Positions 25,511-34,130 of a stretch of 64,000 nt of DNA are shown here, one piece after another. A program made the translations under genes and the position numbers. The stretch is from assembly GCF_000425945.1 (NCBI RefSeq), contig NZ_AUEK01000008.1, forward strand, positions 186,001 through 250,000, read 5' to 3'. The notes under the pieces were generated by a model. The model worked only from the letters and a program-made list of their open reading frames with translations. It searched no databases and was not told the origin of the DNA. Source of the stretch: Candidatus Solirubrobacter pratensis (GTDB taxonomy: Bacteria; Actinomycetota; Thermoleophilia; Solirubrobacterales; Solirubrobacteraceae). Positions within the stretch are counted from its first letter, which is position 1; the number at the start of each line of letters is the position of its first letter.

Positions 25511-26508
25511 GGCGGCGCCTCGCGCCGATCGCCGCGCTGCTCGCGGCCGCCGCCGTCGCGGCGGCGGTCGCGCTCGCCGCGACCGGCGCCAAGCCGGCAC
25601 CCGACGCGGCCGCGGACCGCTTCCTCGACCGCTACATGCAACCCGGCGGGCGCGTCGTGCGCCGCGACCAGGGCGGCGACAGCGTCAGCGAGGGCCAGGC
25701 GTACGCGATGCTGCTCGCCGCCGCCACGGGCGACCGCAGGCGCTTCGACGCCGCCTGGAGCTGGGCGCGCCGCCACCTCCAGCGCCCCGACGGCCTGCTC
25801 GCCTGGCACTGGATCGGCGGCCGAGTGGCCGACCGCCAGCCGGCGGCGGACGCCGATCTCGACGCCGCCTGGGCGCTCGCGCTCGCCGCCCGCCGCTTCC
25901 ACTCGGGCGCGTACCGGCGCGCCGCCGCGCGGATCGCCCGCGCGGTGCTCGCGCACGAGACGGCGCCGATCGCCGGCAAGACGATCCTGCTCGCCGGCCC
26001 GTGGGCGCGCGGCCAGGGCACCGTGAACCCGAGCTACTTCTCCCCCGGCGCGTACGCCGCGCTCGCCCGCGTGGCGCCCGACCCCCGCTGGGCACGCCTC
26101 GCCGCCGCGAGCCGCCGGCTGCTGATCAGGCTGCCCTCGCCGCCGCCGGACTGGGCGCGGATGGACGCCGCAGGAGTGCACCCCACCGGGCCGCCCGGCA
26201 CGCAGCAGCCCCCCGGCTACGGCTACGACGCCTACCGCGCGCCGGTCCGCTACGCCGCGTCCTGCAGCGCCGCGGACCGCGGCGTCGCCGCCCGCTACTG
26301 GCCGGCCCTGCGCGGCGCCACCGGCAACCCGGTCGCGTCCGTCGCGGCGGCCGCGGCCGCGCACGCGGCGGGAGACGAGGCGGCGAGCGGCGCGCTGCTG
26401 AACCGCGCCGAGAAGCAGGACGCCCAGCACCGCACCTACTACGGCTCGGCCTGGGTCGCGCTCGGCCGCGAGCTGCTGCACGGCGACGACACCTCGCGCT
26501 GCGGCTAG
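25507..26508 (+). CDS. GH8-family endoglucanase (BcsZ-like), secreted
   Basis: This is a 333-residue exported protein. An N-terminal membrane segment (APIAALLAAAAVAAAVALA) precedes a GH8 body with GDSVSEGQAYAMLLA (contains the acid Glu) and ADADLDAAWALALA (contains the catalytic base region). The paired synthase suggests that it trims the nascent glucan during export, as BcsZ does. The GTG overlaps the upstream stop. Its own TAG stop forms the first three bases of a -10-like TAGGCT for the next gene. Confidence 0.88.
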   Translation: MRRRLAPIAALLAAAAVAAAVALAATGAKPAPDAAADRFLDRYMQPGGRVVRRDQGGDSVSEGQAYAMLLAAATGDRRRFDAAWSWARRHLQRPDGLLAWHWIGGRVADRQPAADADLDAAWALALAARRFHSGAYRRAAARIARAVLAHETAPIAGKTILLAGPWARGQGTVNPSYFSPGAYAALARVAPDPRWARLAAASRRLLIRLPSPPPDWARMDAAGVHPTGPPGTQQPPGYGYDAYRAPVRYAASCSAADRGVAARYWPALRGATGNPVASVAAAAAAHAAGDEAASGALLNRAEKQDAQHRTYYGSAWVALGRELLHGDDTSRCG

Positions 26509-26511
26509 GCT
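26506..26511 (+). promoter_or_regulatory. -10 element overlapping a stop codon
   Basis: TAGGCT, whose TAG is the stop of the GH8 gene, ends eight bases before the GTG of the fumarylacetoacetase gene. No Shine-Dalgarno is present between them. Confidence 0.4.
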
Positions 26512-26519
26512 CGCGCCCC

Positions 26520-27602
26520 GTGAACGGCTTCGGAGCGGACAACCTGCCCTACGGCGTCGCGGCGCCGCCCGGCGGCGCGCCGCGCTGCGTCGTGCGATAC
26601 GGCGACGACGCGATCGACCTCGATGCGCTCCAGCGCGAGGGCCGGCTCCCCGGCCTGCCCGAGCACACGTTCGGCGGCGCCGCCCTGAACCCGTTCCTCG
26701 CGCTCGGGCGCACGGCCTGGGAGACGACGCGCGCGCGCCTGCAGGACGCGCTCGGCGACGCGCCGCGCTTCCCGCTCGCGACCGCCGAGATCCTGCTCCC
26801 GGTCCAGATCGGCGACTACGTCGACTTCTACTCCTCGCTCGAGCACGCGAGCAACCTCGGCCGCCTCTTCCGCCCCGACGCGGAGGAGCCGCTGCTGCCG
26901 AACTGGCGCCACCTGCCGGTCGCCTACCACGGGCGCGCGAGCAGCGTCGTCGTGTCCGGCACGCCGATCCACCGCCCCAGCGGCCAGCGGCCCGGGTTCG
27001 GGCCCACCGAGGCGCTCGACATCGAGCTCGAGCTCGGCTTCATCACCGGCCCCGGCAACCCGCTCGGCACGCCGATCCCGGCCGCCCACGCGCGCGACCA
27101 CGTCTTCGGCTTCGTGCTCGTCAACGACTGGAGCGCGCGCGACATCCAGCGCTGGGAGTACCAGCCGCTCGGCCCGTTCCTCGGCAAGTCGTTCGCCACC
27201 AGCATCTCGCCCTGGGTCGTGCCGCTGCAGGCGCTCGAGCCGCACCTCGTCCCCGCGCGCCCGCAGGAGCCCGAGCCGCTGCCGTACCTGCGGACCGATG
27301 GCGACTGGGCGCTCGACATCGACCTCGAGATCGAGCTCAACGGGACGACGATCAGCCGCACCAACGCCCGCGGCCTCTACTGGACGTTCCCGCAGCAACT
27401 CGCGCACGCGACCGTCAACGGGACCAACGTCCGCCCTGGCGACCTCTACGCGTCCGGCACGATCTCGGGACCGGCACCCGGCAGCGAGGGCTCGCTGATC
27501 GAGCTCGGCCGCCCCTTCCTGCGGGACGGCGACACCGTGACGCTGCGCGGAGCCGCCGGCGAGATCAGCCTTGGCGAGGTGACCGGGACGATCCGCGGGT
27601 AG
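26520..27602 (+). CDS. fahA: Fumarylacetoacetase
   Basis: This 360-residue enzyme matches fumarylacetoacetate hydrolases of tyrosine catabolism along its length. Landmarks are [21 protein letters not shown] (metal and substrate loop), [17 protein letters not shown], the acidic metal ligands in [12 protein letters not shown], and [29 protein letters not shown]. It hydrolyses fumarylacetoacetate to fumarate and acetoacetate. No other tyrosine-degradation gene is nearby, so it is probably a single-gene unit. It starts at a GTG with a leaderless-type promoter and overlaps the converging DedA gene by 38 bases. Confidence 0.93.
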   Translation: [360 protein letters not shown]

Positions 27603-28266
27603 CGGTCCACGCCTGGCGGGCGAAGATCACGAGGACGAGCAGGATCGTCAGATACAGCGCGTAGTGCGAGACGCCCTTGGCGACGTCGACCGCACGCTGC
27701 CCGATCGCGTACCCGAGCCCGACGCACAGCGCGACCCACAGCAGCGAGCCGATCACGTCCAGCAGCAGGAAGGTCGCCAGGCGCATCCGCGTCCAGCCGG
27801 CCGCGGCGTAGATGAGCACGTTCGGCACCGGCTGGAAGTACGCGATCACGATCGCGACCCAGCCCCAGCGCGCGATCAGCCGCTCCAGCCGCGCCGTCCG
27901 CTGCGCCGCCTTCGGATGGCTGCCGAGGAACAGGTCCATCACGCGCCGGCCCCAGCGCCGGCCCGCCCACCAGTAGACCCAGTCGAACATCATCAGGCCG
28001 GGGAGCGCGGCGACGACCGCGATGAACAGCGACTGGTCGCCGACGCGCGACAGCGCGCCCATCGTCACCATCGCCGTCATCGAGCCGCGCAGCAGCTCGA
28101 GCAGCACCGGATGCGTCCCGACCAGCGAAGGAACGGCCGGCAGGAGCGCCAGCGCGTAGATCCCGCTCAGCGAGATCGCCGCGAGCAGGAAGACGTCGAG
28201 ACGCTCCGGCTTGCCGTCCCACGGGACCGCGGCGTTCCGCGGCGTCGCGGTCCCGTCGTCGTTCAC
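27565..28266 (-). CDS. DedA/SNARE-associated membrane protein
   Basis: This is a 233-residue membrane protein with a central family core: FDWVYWWAGRRWGRRV, then AYFQPVPNVLIYAAAGWTRM, with the conserved Pro-rich re-entrant segment. DedA proteins are thought to be lipid scramblases/undecaprenyl-phosphate transporters. The GTG start has TAGCCT seven bases upstream, whose TAG is the stop codon of the preceding gene. The last 38 bases overlap the fumarylacetoacetase gene tail to tail. Confidence 0.82.
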   Translation of the reverse strand: MNDDGTATPRNAAVPWDGKPERLDVFLLAAISLSGIYALALLPAVPSLVGTHPVLLELLRGSMTAMVTMGALSRVGDQSLFIAVVAALPGLMMFDWVYWWAGRRWGRRVMDLFLGSHPKAAQRTARLERLIARWGWVAIVIAYFQPVPNVLIYAAAGWTRMRLATFLLLDVIGSLLWVALCVGLGYAIGQRAVDVAKGVSHYALYLTILLVLVIFARQAWTATRGSSRSPRQG

Positions 28267-28276
28267 CGGACCCAGG

Positions 28277-29683
28277 CTACTGGGCCGCCAACGGCGGAGC
28301 CACGAGCACGCCCGCGAATCCCGCCTGGCTGGGCGCCGCGGCCCGGGTTCCGAGGAACGCCGCGGTCGCGCGCCAGCGGCCCTGGGCCGGCGGCGTGAAG
28401 GAGATGCCCGCCGAGCCGCCCGACGCCGTCGCCTCGACCTGCCGGAAGAACTGCCAGCCGGCCAGCGGATCGAAGCGCTGGAGCGTGATCTGGACCGGTC
28501 CGGACGCGTCGGGGCTGACCTTCACCGAGACGCGCAGCGACTGCCCTGGGGCCGCGCGATTGGGCATGTTCACCGACGTGTGCGTGATCGTGCGCGCGGC
28601 GCGCTCCAGCACGTACCTGCCCGAGTCGCGGGCGCCGGCGCTCACGGCGACGAAGTAGCGGCCCGGCTGGATGCGCTGCTCGAGCCGGCCGTCCTCGCCG
28701 GCGCCGAGCCGCCGGCCCTTGTCGCTGAGCAACTGGAGCCCGAACGCGTGCCCACGCAGCGTGAGCTCGAGGTCGCTGCGCTTGCGCACCGAGAAGCGGT
28801 AGAGGTCGACGACGTCGAGCCCGCCGCCCGCCAGGGCGCCGCGCGCCCGCTCGTAGTTGGCGAGCGAGAGGCCGGGCGCGGTGTCGTCGGCTGCCGCGGC
28901 GCCGAACTGGAGCCGGTACGGCTGCGGCCCGCGCTTGGTCGGCTGCGCGGCGACGTAGAGCGAGAAGCGCCCGCCCTCACCGGCGCGCGGCGTGTAGAGG
29001 ACGTAGCCGCCGCAGCGCAGCCGCTTGACGGGCGATGCGCTGTCGAAGTCGCCGCGCGTCCCGGCGGGATACAGCGCCAGCGAGACGCAGCCGCCCTCCG
29101 GCTGGGAGAGGTTGATGCGATAGCTGCGGCCGGCGTGCATGCTCACGGCGTACGCGTCGGCGGTGTCCTGCACGCGGTCGAGCGTGTGCGCCGCGCCGCC
29201 GGCGGGCAGCGCCGCACCGGGCGCGGTCGGCGCCGGCACGCGCGCCGCGACGTCGAGCCGGAAGTCGCCCGCGACCGAGTTGGAGCGCCGGCCGACGCGG
29301 ATCAGGTAGGTCGCGCCCTTCTCCGGCCGGAAGGTCGCCTCGGCCTGCCCGTTCGCGTCGCCGATCTCGCACGCCACGCCGCTCAGCTGCGAGCGGGTGC
29401 GGCGGAAGACGTCGACGGTCGCGTCGAGGTCGCCGGCGGCGGCGAGCCGGACGACGATGCGCGTCGTGTCGGCGGCGGTCAGCGAGTACCAGACCGATGC
29501 GCCGAGCTGCGCGCAGCCCGGCGGCTCATCACCCTCGAGCGTCGCCTCGCGGGTGGTGCCGGCCACGCCGGCCGGGAGCGTGACCGCCTGCGGGGCGGTG
29601 CGCGCGTCGTTGGACGGTGGAGCGGCGTGGGCGGCGGCCGGGAGCACGAGCAGCACGGCCGCGGTGGCGAGCAGGATCCTCAT
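28277..29683 (-). CDS. Secreted protein with pre-peptidase-type beta-sandwich repeats
   Basis: This is a 468-residue exported protein. The signal peptide is MRILLATAAVLLVLPAAAHAA, and the mature start is rich in Pro/Asn. Two or more beta-sandwich segments follow, each with a 'sVWYSLTA.dtTRIVVRLAA' or 'DLYRFSVRKRSDLELTL' core and a 'G.Y.L.V' strand, as in bacterial pre-peptidase C-terminal domains. A final domain (SLRVSVKVSPDASGPVQITLQRFD) looks like an Ig-type fold. No enzyme motif is seen, so it may be a surface or matrix-binding protein. Confidence 0.65.
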   Translation of the reverse strand: MRILLATAAVLLVLPAAAHAAPPSNDARTAPQAVTLPAGVAGTTREATLEGDEPPGCAQLGASVWYSLTAADTTRIVVRLAAAGDLDATVDVFRRTRSQLSGVACEIGDANGQAEATFRPEKGATYLIRVGRRSNSVAGDFRLDVAARVPAPTAPGAALPAGGAAHTLDRVQDTADAYAVSMHAGRSYRINLSQPEGGCVSLALYPAGTRGDFDSASPVKRLRCGGYVLYTPRAGEGGRFSLYVAAQPTKRGPQPYRLQFGAAAADDTAPGLSLANYERARGALAGGGLDVVDLYRFSVRKRSDLELTLRGHAFGLQLLSDKGRRLGAGEDGRLEQRIQPGRYFVAVSAGARDSGRYVLERAARTITHTSVNMPNRAAPGQSLRVSVKVSPDASGPVQITLQRFDPLAGWQFFRQVEATASGGSAGISFTPPAQGRWRATAAFLGTRAAAPSQAGFAGVLVAPPLAAQ

Positions 29684-29733
29684 GGCGATCGGCACAAACG
29701 TCGGCGTGGCGGAGCATGTTGCGCGGATGAGGG

Positions 29734-30470
29734 TCAGATGGCGAGATGCTGACGCCAGGCGTCCGGCGCGGCACCAACTTCGATCTCTTTCGCCCCGCGC
29801 CACGTTGCCAGCCGCTCCAGCTCGCGCCGGATCGCCTTCGGCAGCCGGGCGCCGGCGCGCAGGCCCGGCTCCGCGTAGACCGCGAGCACCTTCAAGCGGC
29901 TCGCCTTGCGGTCGATCGCGAGGCCGCAGCGCGCGACGAGCCGGTCGCCGTCGAGCACCGGGAGCACGAAGTAGCCCCAGCGGCGCTTGGCCGCCGGCGT
30001 GTAGATCTCGAGCCGGTGGCTGAAGCCGAACGCGGTCTCCGCGCCGCCGCCTCGAGTGCGCGGGTCTCCGCGGGGTCTCTCCGCAGGTTCGGGCGAACTG
30101 CGCCGGTAAGGGAGTGGGTCCATTTGGCTGCGGGGTCTGCGCGGCCGGGTGGTCTTTTTGGGGCGCCGGGCGAGGGGGTGCACGACGAAGCTTCGAATAG
30201 TTCGAAGGTTCGTAGGGCACGCCCCCGGGCTCGTGCGCGGTGGTGGTCGCTCGTGCGCGATCGGGCCCGTGCCACTGGGCGTTCGTGGGCGGTGTTCCCG
30301 GCCGGCTGCGAGCGGGCGACGACCGCCGTGGGGTCGAGCTGCAGGCAGCGCAGCGCGCGCACGGTCTCCAGCAGGTCCTCCGCGCTCGGGCGCCGACGCG
30401 GCAGCGCGCCCGCGAGCCGCTGGTTGCGGATCGCCAGGCGGCGGACGGCGGCAGGCGCGACGCGGAGCAT
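29734..30470 (-). pseudogene. Decayed AlkZ/YcaQ-type winged-helix DNA glycosylase
   Basis: The N-terminal ~55 residues ([33 protein letters not shown]) and the C-terminal ~100 residues ([37 protein letters not shown]) of a family normally about 350-400 residues long are both present. They lie in different frames and are separated by about 255 bases unrelated to the family, so roughly 200 internal residues are missing. The intervening DNA holds a dispersed repeat (30095-30127). A consensus-like TATCTT six bases before the ATG at 30470 survives, so the fragment may still be transcribed. The gene should be inactive for crosslink repair. Confidence 0.7.
30095..30127 (+). repeat. Dispersed repeat, copy 1
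   Basis: This 33-base segment is 30/33 identical to one at 54789-54821 on the same strand, and a shared CTCTCCG lies a little upstream of both. This copy is in the middle of the decayed glycosylase gene; the other is intergenic. No terminal repeats or coding capacity are seen. Confidence 0.7.
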
Positions 30471-30489
30471 CGCGGCAAGATAGGGGGAG

Positions 30490-30849
30490 ATGGCGGCCAA
30501 GACACCGTTGCGCGACGAGGGCAAGGAGCCGGATCCGCGCTTCACGTTCGCCAACGAGCGCACCTACCTGGCCTGGAACCGCACCGGGCTCGCGCTGGTC
30601 GGCGGCGGGCTCGCCGCCGGGCAGCTGCTCGACTTCGACTCGCGCGGAGTGCGCGTGCTCGCGTCGCTCCCGCCGGTCCTGCTCGGCGCGGCGATCATCG
30701 CGCTCAGCTACCGCCGCTGGGAGGCCAACGAGCGCGCGATGCGCCGCGGCGAGCCGCTGCCGCGCTACGGGCCGCCGCGCGAGTTCGCGATCGCGTTCAC
30801 CGCGCTCGCGTGCATCATCGCGGTGCTCGTCGTGGTCGAGGCGTTCTAG
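30490..30849 (+). CDS. YidH/DUF202-family membrane protein
   Basis: This is a 119-residue protein with the family signature [17 protein letters not shown] near residues 20-36 followed by three helices. DUF202 proteins are of unknown function and some are linked to phosphate or lipid homeostasis. The ATG follows a purine-rich GGGGGAG. Its stop codon overlaps the converging TetR gene. Confidence 0.85.
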   Translation: MAAKTPLRDEGKEPDPRFTFANERTYLAWNRTGLALVGGGLAAGQLLDFDSRGVRVLASLPPVLLGAAIIALSYRRWEANERAMRRGEPLPRYGPPREFAIAFTALACIIAVLVVVEAF

Positions 30850-31373
30850 CCGACTCCCTCGAGCAGGGTCTTGACGACGAGGTCGGCCGCGGGGCCGGGC
30901 TCGAGGTCGGTGCGGTGCGCGGCGATCCCCGGGAGCGTGCGCAGCAGCTCGAGCGTCCACGCCTCGCCGGCCTTGAACAGGCCGTCGCGCGTCGCGCGGG
31001 CCACGAACGCCTGGAGGCGGGCGAGCCGCTTCGCCGCCTCGGCCCCCGCCACTGGGTCGGCCATGAAGCGCTCGGTGTCGACCGGCCAGCGGCGCGTGAC
31101 GCCGATGACCAGCTCGACGTAGCGGTGCAGCGCGACGGCGACCGGCGCCTCCTCCAACCGCGCCTCGTCCATGGCCTCGCCGGCCGCGACGTTCTTGGCC
31201 TGGTAGACGGCCGCGAGCAGCGCCTCGCGGTTGGCGAAGCGCCGGTAGACGGTGCTGCGGTCGACGCCGGCGCGCTCGGCGATCACGGCCATCGTCGCTC
31301 CGGGATCGGCGGCGAGGACGGCGGCGCCGGTCTGGAGCACGGCGTCGACGTTGCGGACGGCATCTGCGCGCAC
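30846..31373 (-). CDS. TetR-family transcriptional repressor
   Basis: This protein of about 175 residues has a helix-turn-helix [31 protein letters not shown] near residues 30-60 and a ligand-binding C-terminal domain. A GTG at 31406 would extend it by 11 residues, but the GTG at 31373 is preferred because TACACT ends seven bases upstream (leaderless pattern). The extension would also run through the operator. It is divergent from an SDR gene and overlaps YidH at its 3' end. It probably represses itself and the SDR in response to an SDR substrate. Confidence 0.85.
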   Translation of the reverse strand: MRADAVRNVDAVLQTGAAVLAADPGATMAVIAERAGVDRSTVYRRFANREALLAAVYQAKNVAAGEAMDEARLEEAPVAVALHRYVELVIGVTRRWPVDTERFMADPVAGAEAAKRLARLQAFVARATRDGLFKAGEAWTLELLRTLPGIAAHRTDLEPGPAADLVVKTLLEGVG

Positions 31374-31380
31374 CTTGTTC

Positions 31381-31396
31381 AGTGTAGTGCTACATT
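31381..31396. promoter_or_regulatory. TetR operator overlapping both divergent -10 elements
   Basis: The palindrome TGTAGTGCTACA (31383-31394) has two 5-base arms and a 2-base centre. It covers TACACT, the -10 of the TetR gene on the minus strand (31386-31381), and TACATT, the probable -10 of the SDR on the plus strand (31391-31396). Binding here would block both promoters. Confidence 0.6.
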
Positions 31397-31429
31397 GATG
31401 TTGCACTTCAATCCTGAAAGGACACTCAT

Positions 31430-32299
31430 ATGTCCAAGGTGTGGCTCATCACCGGCAGTTCCCGCGGCCTCGGCCGCGCTCTCGCGGAGGCGGTGCTCGC
31501 GAGCGGCGATCAGGTCGTCGCCACGGCGCGCGACGTCGCGGCCCTCGACGGGCTCGGCGGCGAGCACTTCCCGCTCGACGTCACCGACGCCGGGGCCGCC
31601 CGCGCCGCCGTCGCGTTCGCGGTCGAGCGCTTCGGCCGCCTCGACGTCGTCGTCAACAACGCCGGCTACGCCGACGCCGGCTCGTTCGAGGAGATGGCGC
31701 CGGAGGTCTTCGACGCGCAGATGCGGACCAACTTCTACGGCGTCGTGAACGTCACCCGCGCCGCGCTGCCGGTCATGCGCAGGCAGCGCTCGGGGCGCAT
31801 CATCCAGGTCTCGACGGCGGGCGGCCGCACGGGGCACCCGGGCCTGTCGGCCTACCACGCGTCCAAGTTCGCGGTCGAGGGGCTCTCGGAGAGTGTCGCC
31901 AAGGAGGTCGCGCCGTTCGGCGTGAAGGTGACCATCGCCGAGCCCGGCGGCATGCGGACCGACTGGGCCGGCTCCTCGATGCGCATCTACGACTTCGACC
32001 CGGACTACGCGCCGTCGATCGGCGAGATGGTCAAGCACTACGGCGACGGCGGCGCGAGCTTCGCCGGCGACCCGGCGAAGTTCGCGCGGGCGCTGATCGA
32101 GCTCGCGAGCATGGAGGACCCGCCTCTGCGGATCCCGTTCGGCTCGGACACGGTGAAGATCCTGCGCGCCGCGGCCGAGGCCGACATCGCGTCGATCGAC
32201 CGCCGGCGCGAGCTGAGCGAGTCGACCGACGCCGACGACGCCGTGCCGTTCGACATGGCGACGCTGCCGGGGATGCAGCGCGAGCGATCAGAGGCGTAG
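31430..32299 (+). CDS. Short-chain dehydrogenase/reductase
   Basis: This is a 289-residue SDR with the nucleotide-binding TGSSRGLG (9-16), NNAG, the active-site VSTAGG strand and YHASK (Tyr and Lys of the catalytic motif). It probably reduces or oxidises a carbonyl or alcohol with NAD(P)H. A Shine-Dalgarno AAAGGA lies a few bases upstream of the ATG, unlike most neighbours, because its transcript starts earlier at the TetR-controlled promoter. The TetR gene is divergent and adjacent. Confidence 0.9.
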   Translation: MSKVWLITGSSRGLGRALAEAVLASGDQVVATARDVAALDGLGGEHFPLDVTDAGAARAAVAFAVERFGRLDVVVNNAGYADAGSFEEMAPEVFDAQMRTNFYGVVNVTRAALPVMRRQRSGRIIQVSTAGGRTGHPGLSAYHASKFAVEGLSESVAKEVAPFGVKVTIAEPGGMRTDWAGSSMRIYDFDPDYAPSIGEMVKHYGDGGASFAGDPAKFARALIELASMEDPPLRIPFGSDTVKILRAAAEADIASIDRRRELSESTDADDAVPFDMATLPGMQRERSEA

Positions 32300-32330
32300 C
32301 CGCTGCGACGGTGGCCTAGGCTCCCGTGCG

Positions 32331-33236
32331 GTGCTCGTGGTCGTCGTGGGATCCGTCAACGCCGACCTCGTCGTCGCCGTCGAGGCCCTGCCGGCCGCGG
32401 GCGAGACCGTCGCGGGCGGCCGCTTCGCGCGCTGGGGCGGCGGGAAGGGCGCCAACCAGGCCGTCGCCGCGGCGCGGCTCGGCGCCGAGGTCGCATTCGT
32501 GGGCGCGGTCGGGCGCGACGAGTTCGGCGACGACGCGCTGCGGCAGCTCGAGGCCGAGGGGATCGACGTCTCCGCGGTCGCGCGAGTGGACGCGCCGACG
32601 GGCGTCGCGCTGATCGTCGTCGACGCGGCGGGTGAGAACCAGATCGCGGTCGCCTCAGGCGCGAACGCGGAGGTCACGCGAGCGATCGTGGGCGCCGCGC
32701 TCGAACGCCTGCTCGCCACGCGCACCGGCGTCGTGCTGCTCGGGCACGAGATCCCCGCCGAGGCGGTGGCCGCGGGGGCGGAGGCGGCGGCCGCGGCCGG
32801 CTGGCGCGTGATCCTCAACCCCGCTCCGGCGCGAGCGCTCGACGACCGGGTCCTCGCGGCGCGCCCGATCCTGACGCCCAATGCGTCCGAGGCGGCGCGG
32901 CTCACGGGCGAGGACGACCCCGAGCGGGCCGCGCGGGCGCTGCGCGAGCGTACCGGTGCGCCCGTGCTCGTCACGCTCGGCGCGGCGGGCGCGCTGCTGC
33001 TCGACGGCGACGCAGCCGTCCGGATCCCCGCGCCGGCGGTCCGCGTCGTCGACACGACCGGCGCCGGCGACACCGTCAACGGCGCGCTCGCCGCCGAGCT
33101 CGCCGCCGGGCGCCCGCTGGAGGACGCCGTCCGGTTCGCGCTCGCCGCCGCCGCGCTCTCGACGCAGGCCGGAGGGGCGCGCGAGGGGATGCCGCGGCGC
33201 GAGGACATCGCGCGCGAGCCCGCCGGGGGCGCCTGA
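32331..33236 (+). CDS. rbsK: Ribokinase (PfkB family)
   Basis: This 301-residue sugar kinase has the N-terminal GSVNADLVVAVEALPAAGET and WGGGKGANQAVAAARLG (first PfkB signature). At the C-terminus, VVDTTGAGDTVNGAL supplies the anion hole and catalytic Asp. It phosphorylates ribose or a related sugar. The GTG start has TAGGCT eight bases upstream and no Shine-Dalgarno. No ribose transporter lies nearby. Confidence 0.92.
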   Translation: MLVVVVGSVNADLVVAVEALPAAGETVAGGRFARWGGGKGANQAVAAARLGAEVAFVGAVGRDEFGDDALRQLEAEGIDVSAVARVDAPTGVALIVVDAAGENQIAVASGANAEVTRAIVGAALERLLATRTGVVLLGHEIPAEAVAAGAEAAAAAGWRVILNPAPARALDDRVLAARPILTPNASEAARLTGEDDPERAARALRERTGAPVLVTLGAAGALLLDGDAAVRIPAPAVRVVDTTGAGDTVNGALAAELAAGRPLEDAVRFALAAAALSTQAGGAREGMPRREDIAREPAGGA

Positions 33237-33237
33237 C

Positions 33238-34089
33238 GTGGCGGTCAAGCAGGCGGTCGCGGCGGCCGCGGGCGTCGCCGCCGGCGGACTGGCGATGTGG
33301 GCGGGCTGGATCGAGCCGCGCCGCCTGGTCGTGCGCGAGCTGGAGCTCTCGCTCCCGAGCTGGCCGCGCCGGCTCGACGGCATGCGCGCGGGCGTCATGT
33401 CCGACATCCACGCGGGCGTGCCGCACATGGGCCTCGCGCAGGTCGCGCGGGCGGTCGATGCGCTCAACGAGCGCGAGCCCGACGTCCAGCTCCTGCTCGG
33501 CGACTACCTCGATGCCAGCCAGCCGTGGCGCCGCAGGCTCGCGCCCGAGGTCGTGGCGACCGCGGTCGCGCGGCTGCGGTCCAAGTTCGGCACGCTCGCC
33601 GTGATCGGCAACCACGACTGGCGCAGCTCCGGGGACCGGATCTGGCGCGCGCTCTCGCAAGAGGGCGTGACCGTGCTCGAGGACCGGGCCGTCGAGCTGG
33701 CCAACGGCCTGTGGGTCGCGGGCCTCGGCGACATGCGCCACCGGCGCCCCGACGTCGGCGAAGCGATTCGCGCCGTCCCGCCGGGCGCGCCCGCGATCCT
33801 GCTCACGCACGACCCCGACATGTTCCCGGAGGTCCCGGACCGCGTCGCGCTCACGCTGGCGGGCCACACCCACGGAGGCCAGATCGCGATCCCGCTGCTG
33901 CGCCGCCCGATGGTCCCCTCCTACTACGGCGAGCGCTACACGCGCACGCACGTCGTCGAGCACGGGCGGCACATGATCGTCTCCTCAGGCCTCGGCACGA
34001 GCGGGCTCCCGGTCCGGCTGCTCGCGCCGCCCGAGGTCCTCGTGCTCACGCTGCGTGGCGGGTCCGGGCCGGCACGCCGCGCTCGATGA
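33238..34089 (+). CDS. Metallophosphoesterase (YaeI-like)
   Basis: This is a 283-residue protein with a membrane segment at the N-terminus and a calcineurin-like phosphoesterase domain. Metal motifs are MSDIHAG, LLGDYLD, GNHDW and GHTHGGQ, the full GDxHG/GDxxD/GNHD/H/GHxH set. Related proteins act on cell-envelope lipids or lipid A-type pyrophosphates. The GTG starts right after the ribokinase stop, so the two are probably co-transcribed. Confidence 0.87.
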   Translation: MAVKQAVAAAAGVAAGGLAMWAGWIEPRRLVVRELELSLPSWPRRLDGMRAGVMSDIHAGVPHMGLAQVARAVDALNEREPDVQLLLGDYLDASQPWRRRLAPEVVATAVARLRSKFGTLAVIGNHDWRSSGDRIWRALSQEGVTVLEDRAVELANGLWVAGLGDMRHRRPDVGEAIRAVPPGAPAILLTHDPDMFPEVPDRVALTLAGHTHGGQIAIPLLRRPMVPSYYGERYTRTHVVEHGRHMIVSSGLGTSGLPVRLLAPPEVLVLTLRGGSGPARRAR

Positions 34090-34094
34090 TGTAC

Positions 34095-34123
34095 TTGCGT
34101 AACCCACAGGTTACGTCTAGCCT
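34095..34123 (+). promoter_or_regulatory. Promoter with ArsR-type operator in the spacer
   Basis: TTGCGT (34095-34100) and TAGCCT (34118-34123) are 17 bases apart. The spacer contains GTAACCCACAGGTTAC (34099-34114), a perfect 6+6 inverted repeat, and another TGTAACC half-site follows at 34123-34129. The -10 ends seven bases before the ATG at 34131 (leaderless). Binding of the ArsR protein encoded downstream would block this promoter. Confidence 0.6.
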
Positions 34124-34130
34124 GTAACCC

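Noticed and set aside
30191-30207. CTTCGAATAGTTCGAAG as a LexA/SOS box.
   Set aside because: The palindrome is good, but the half-sites are three bases too close compared with the actinobacterial SOS box, and no SOS gene follows.
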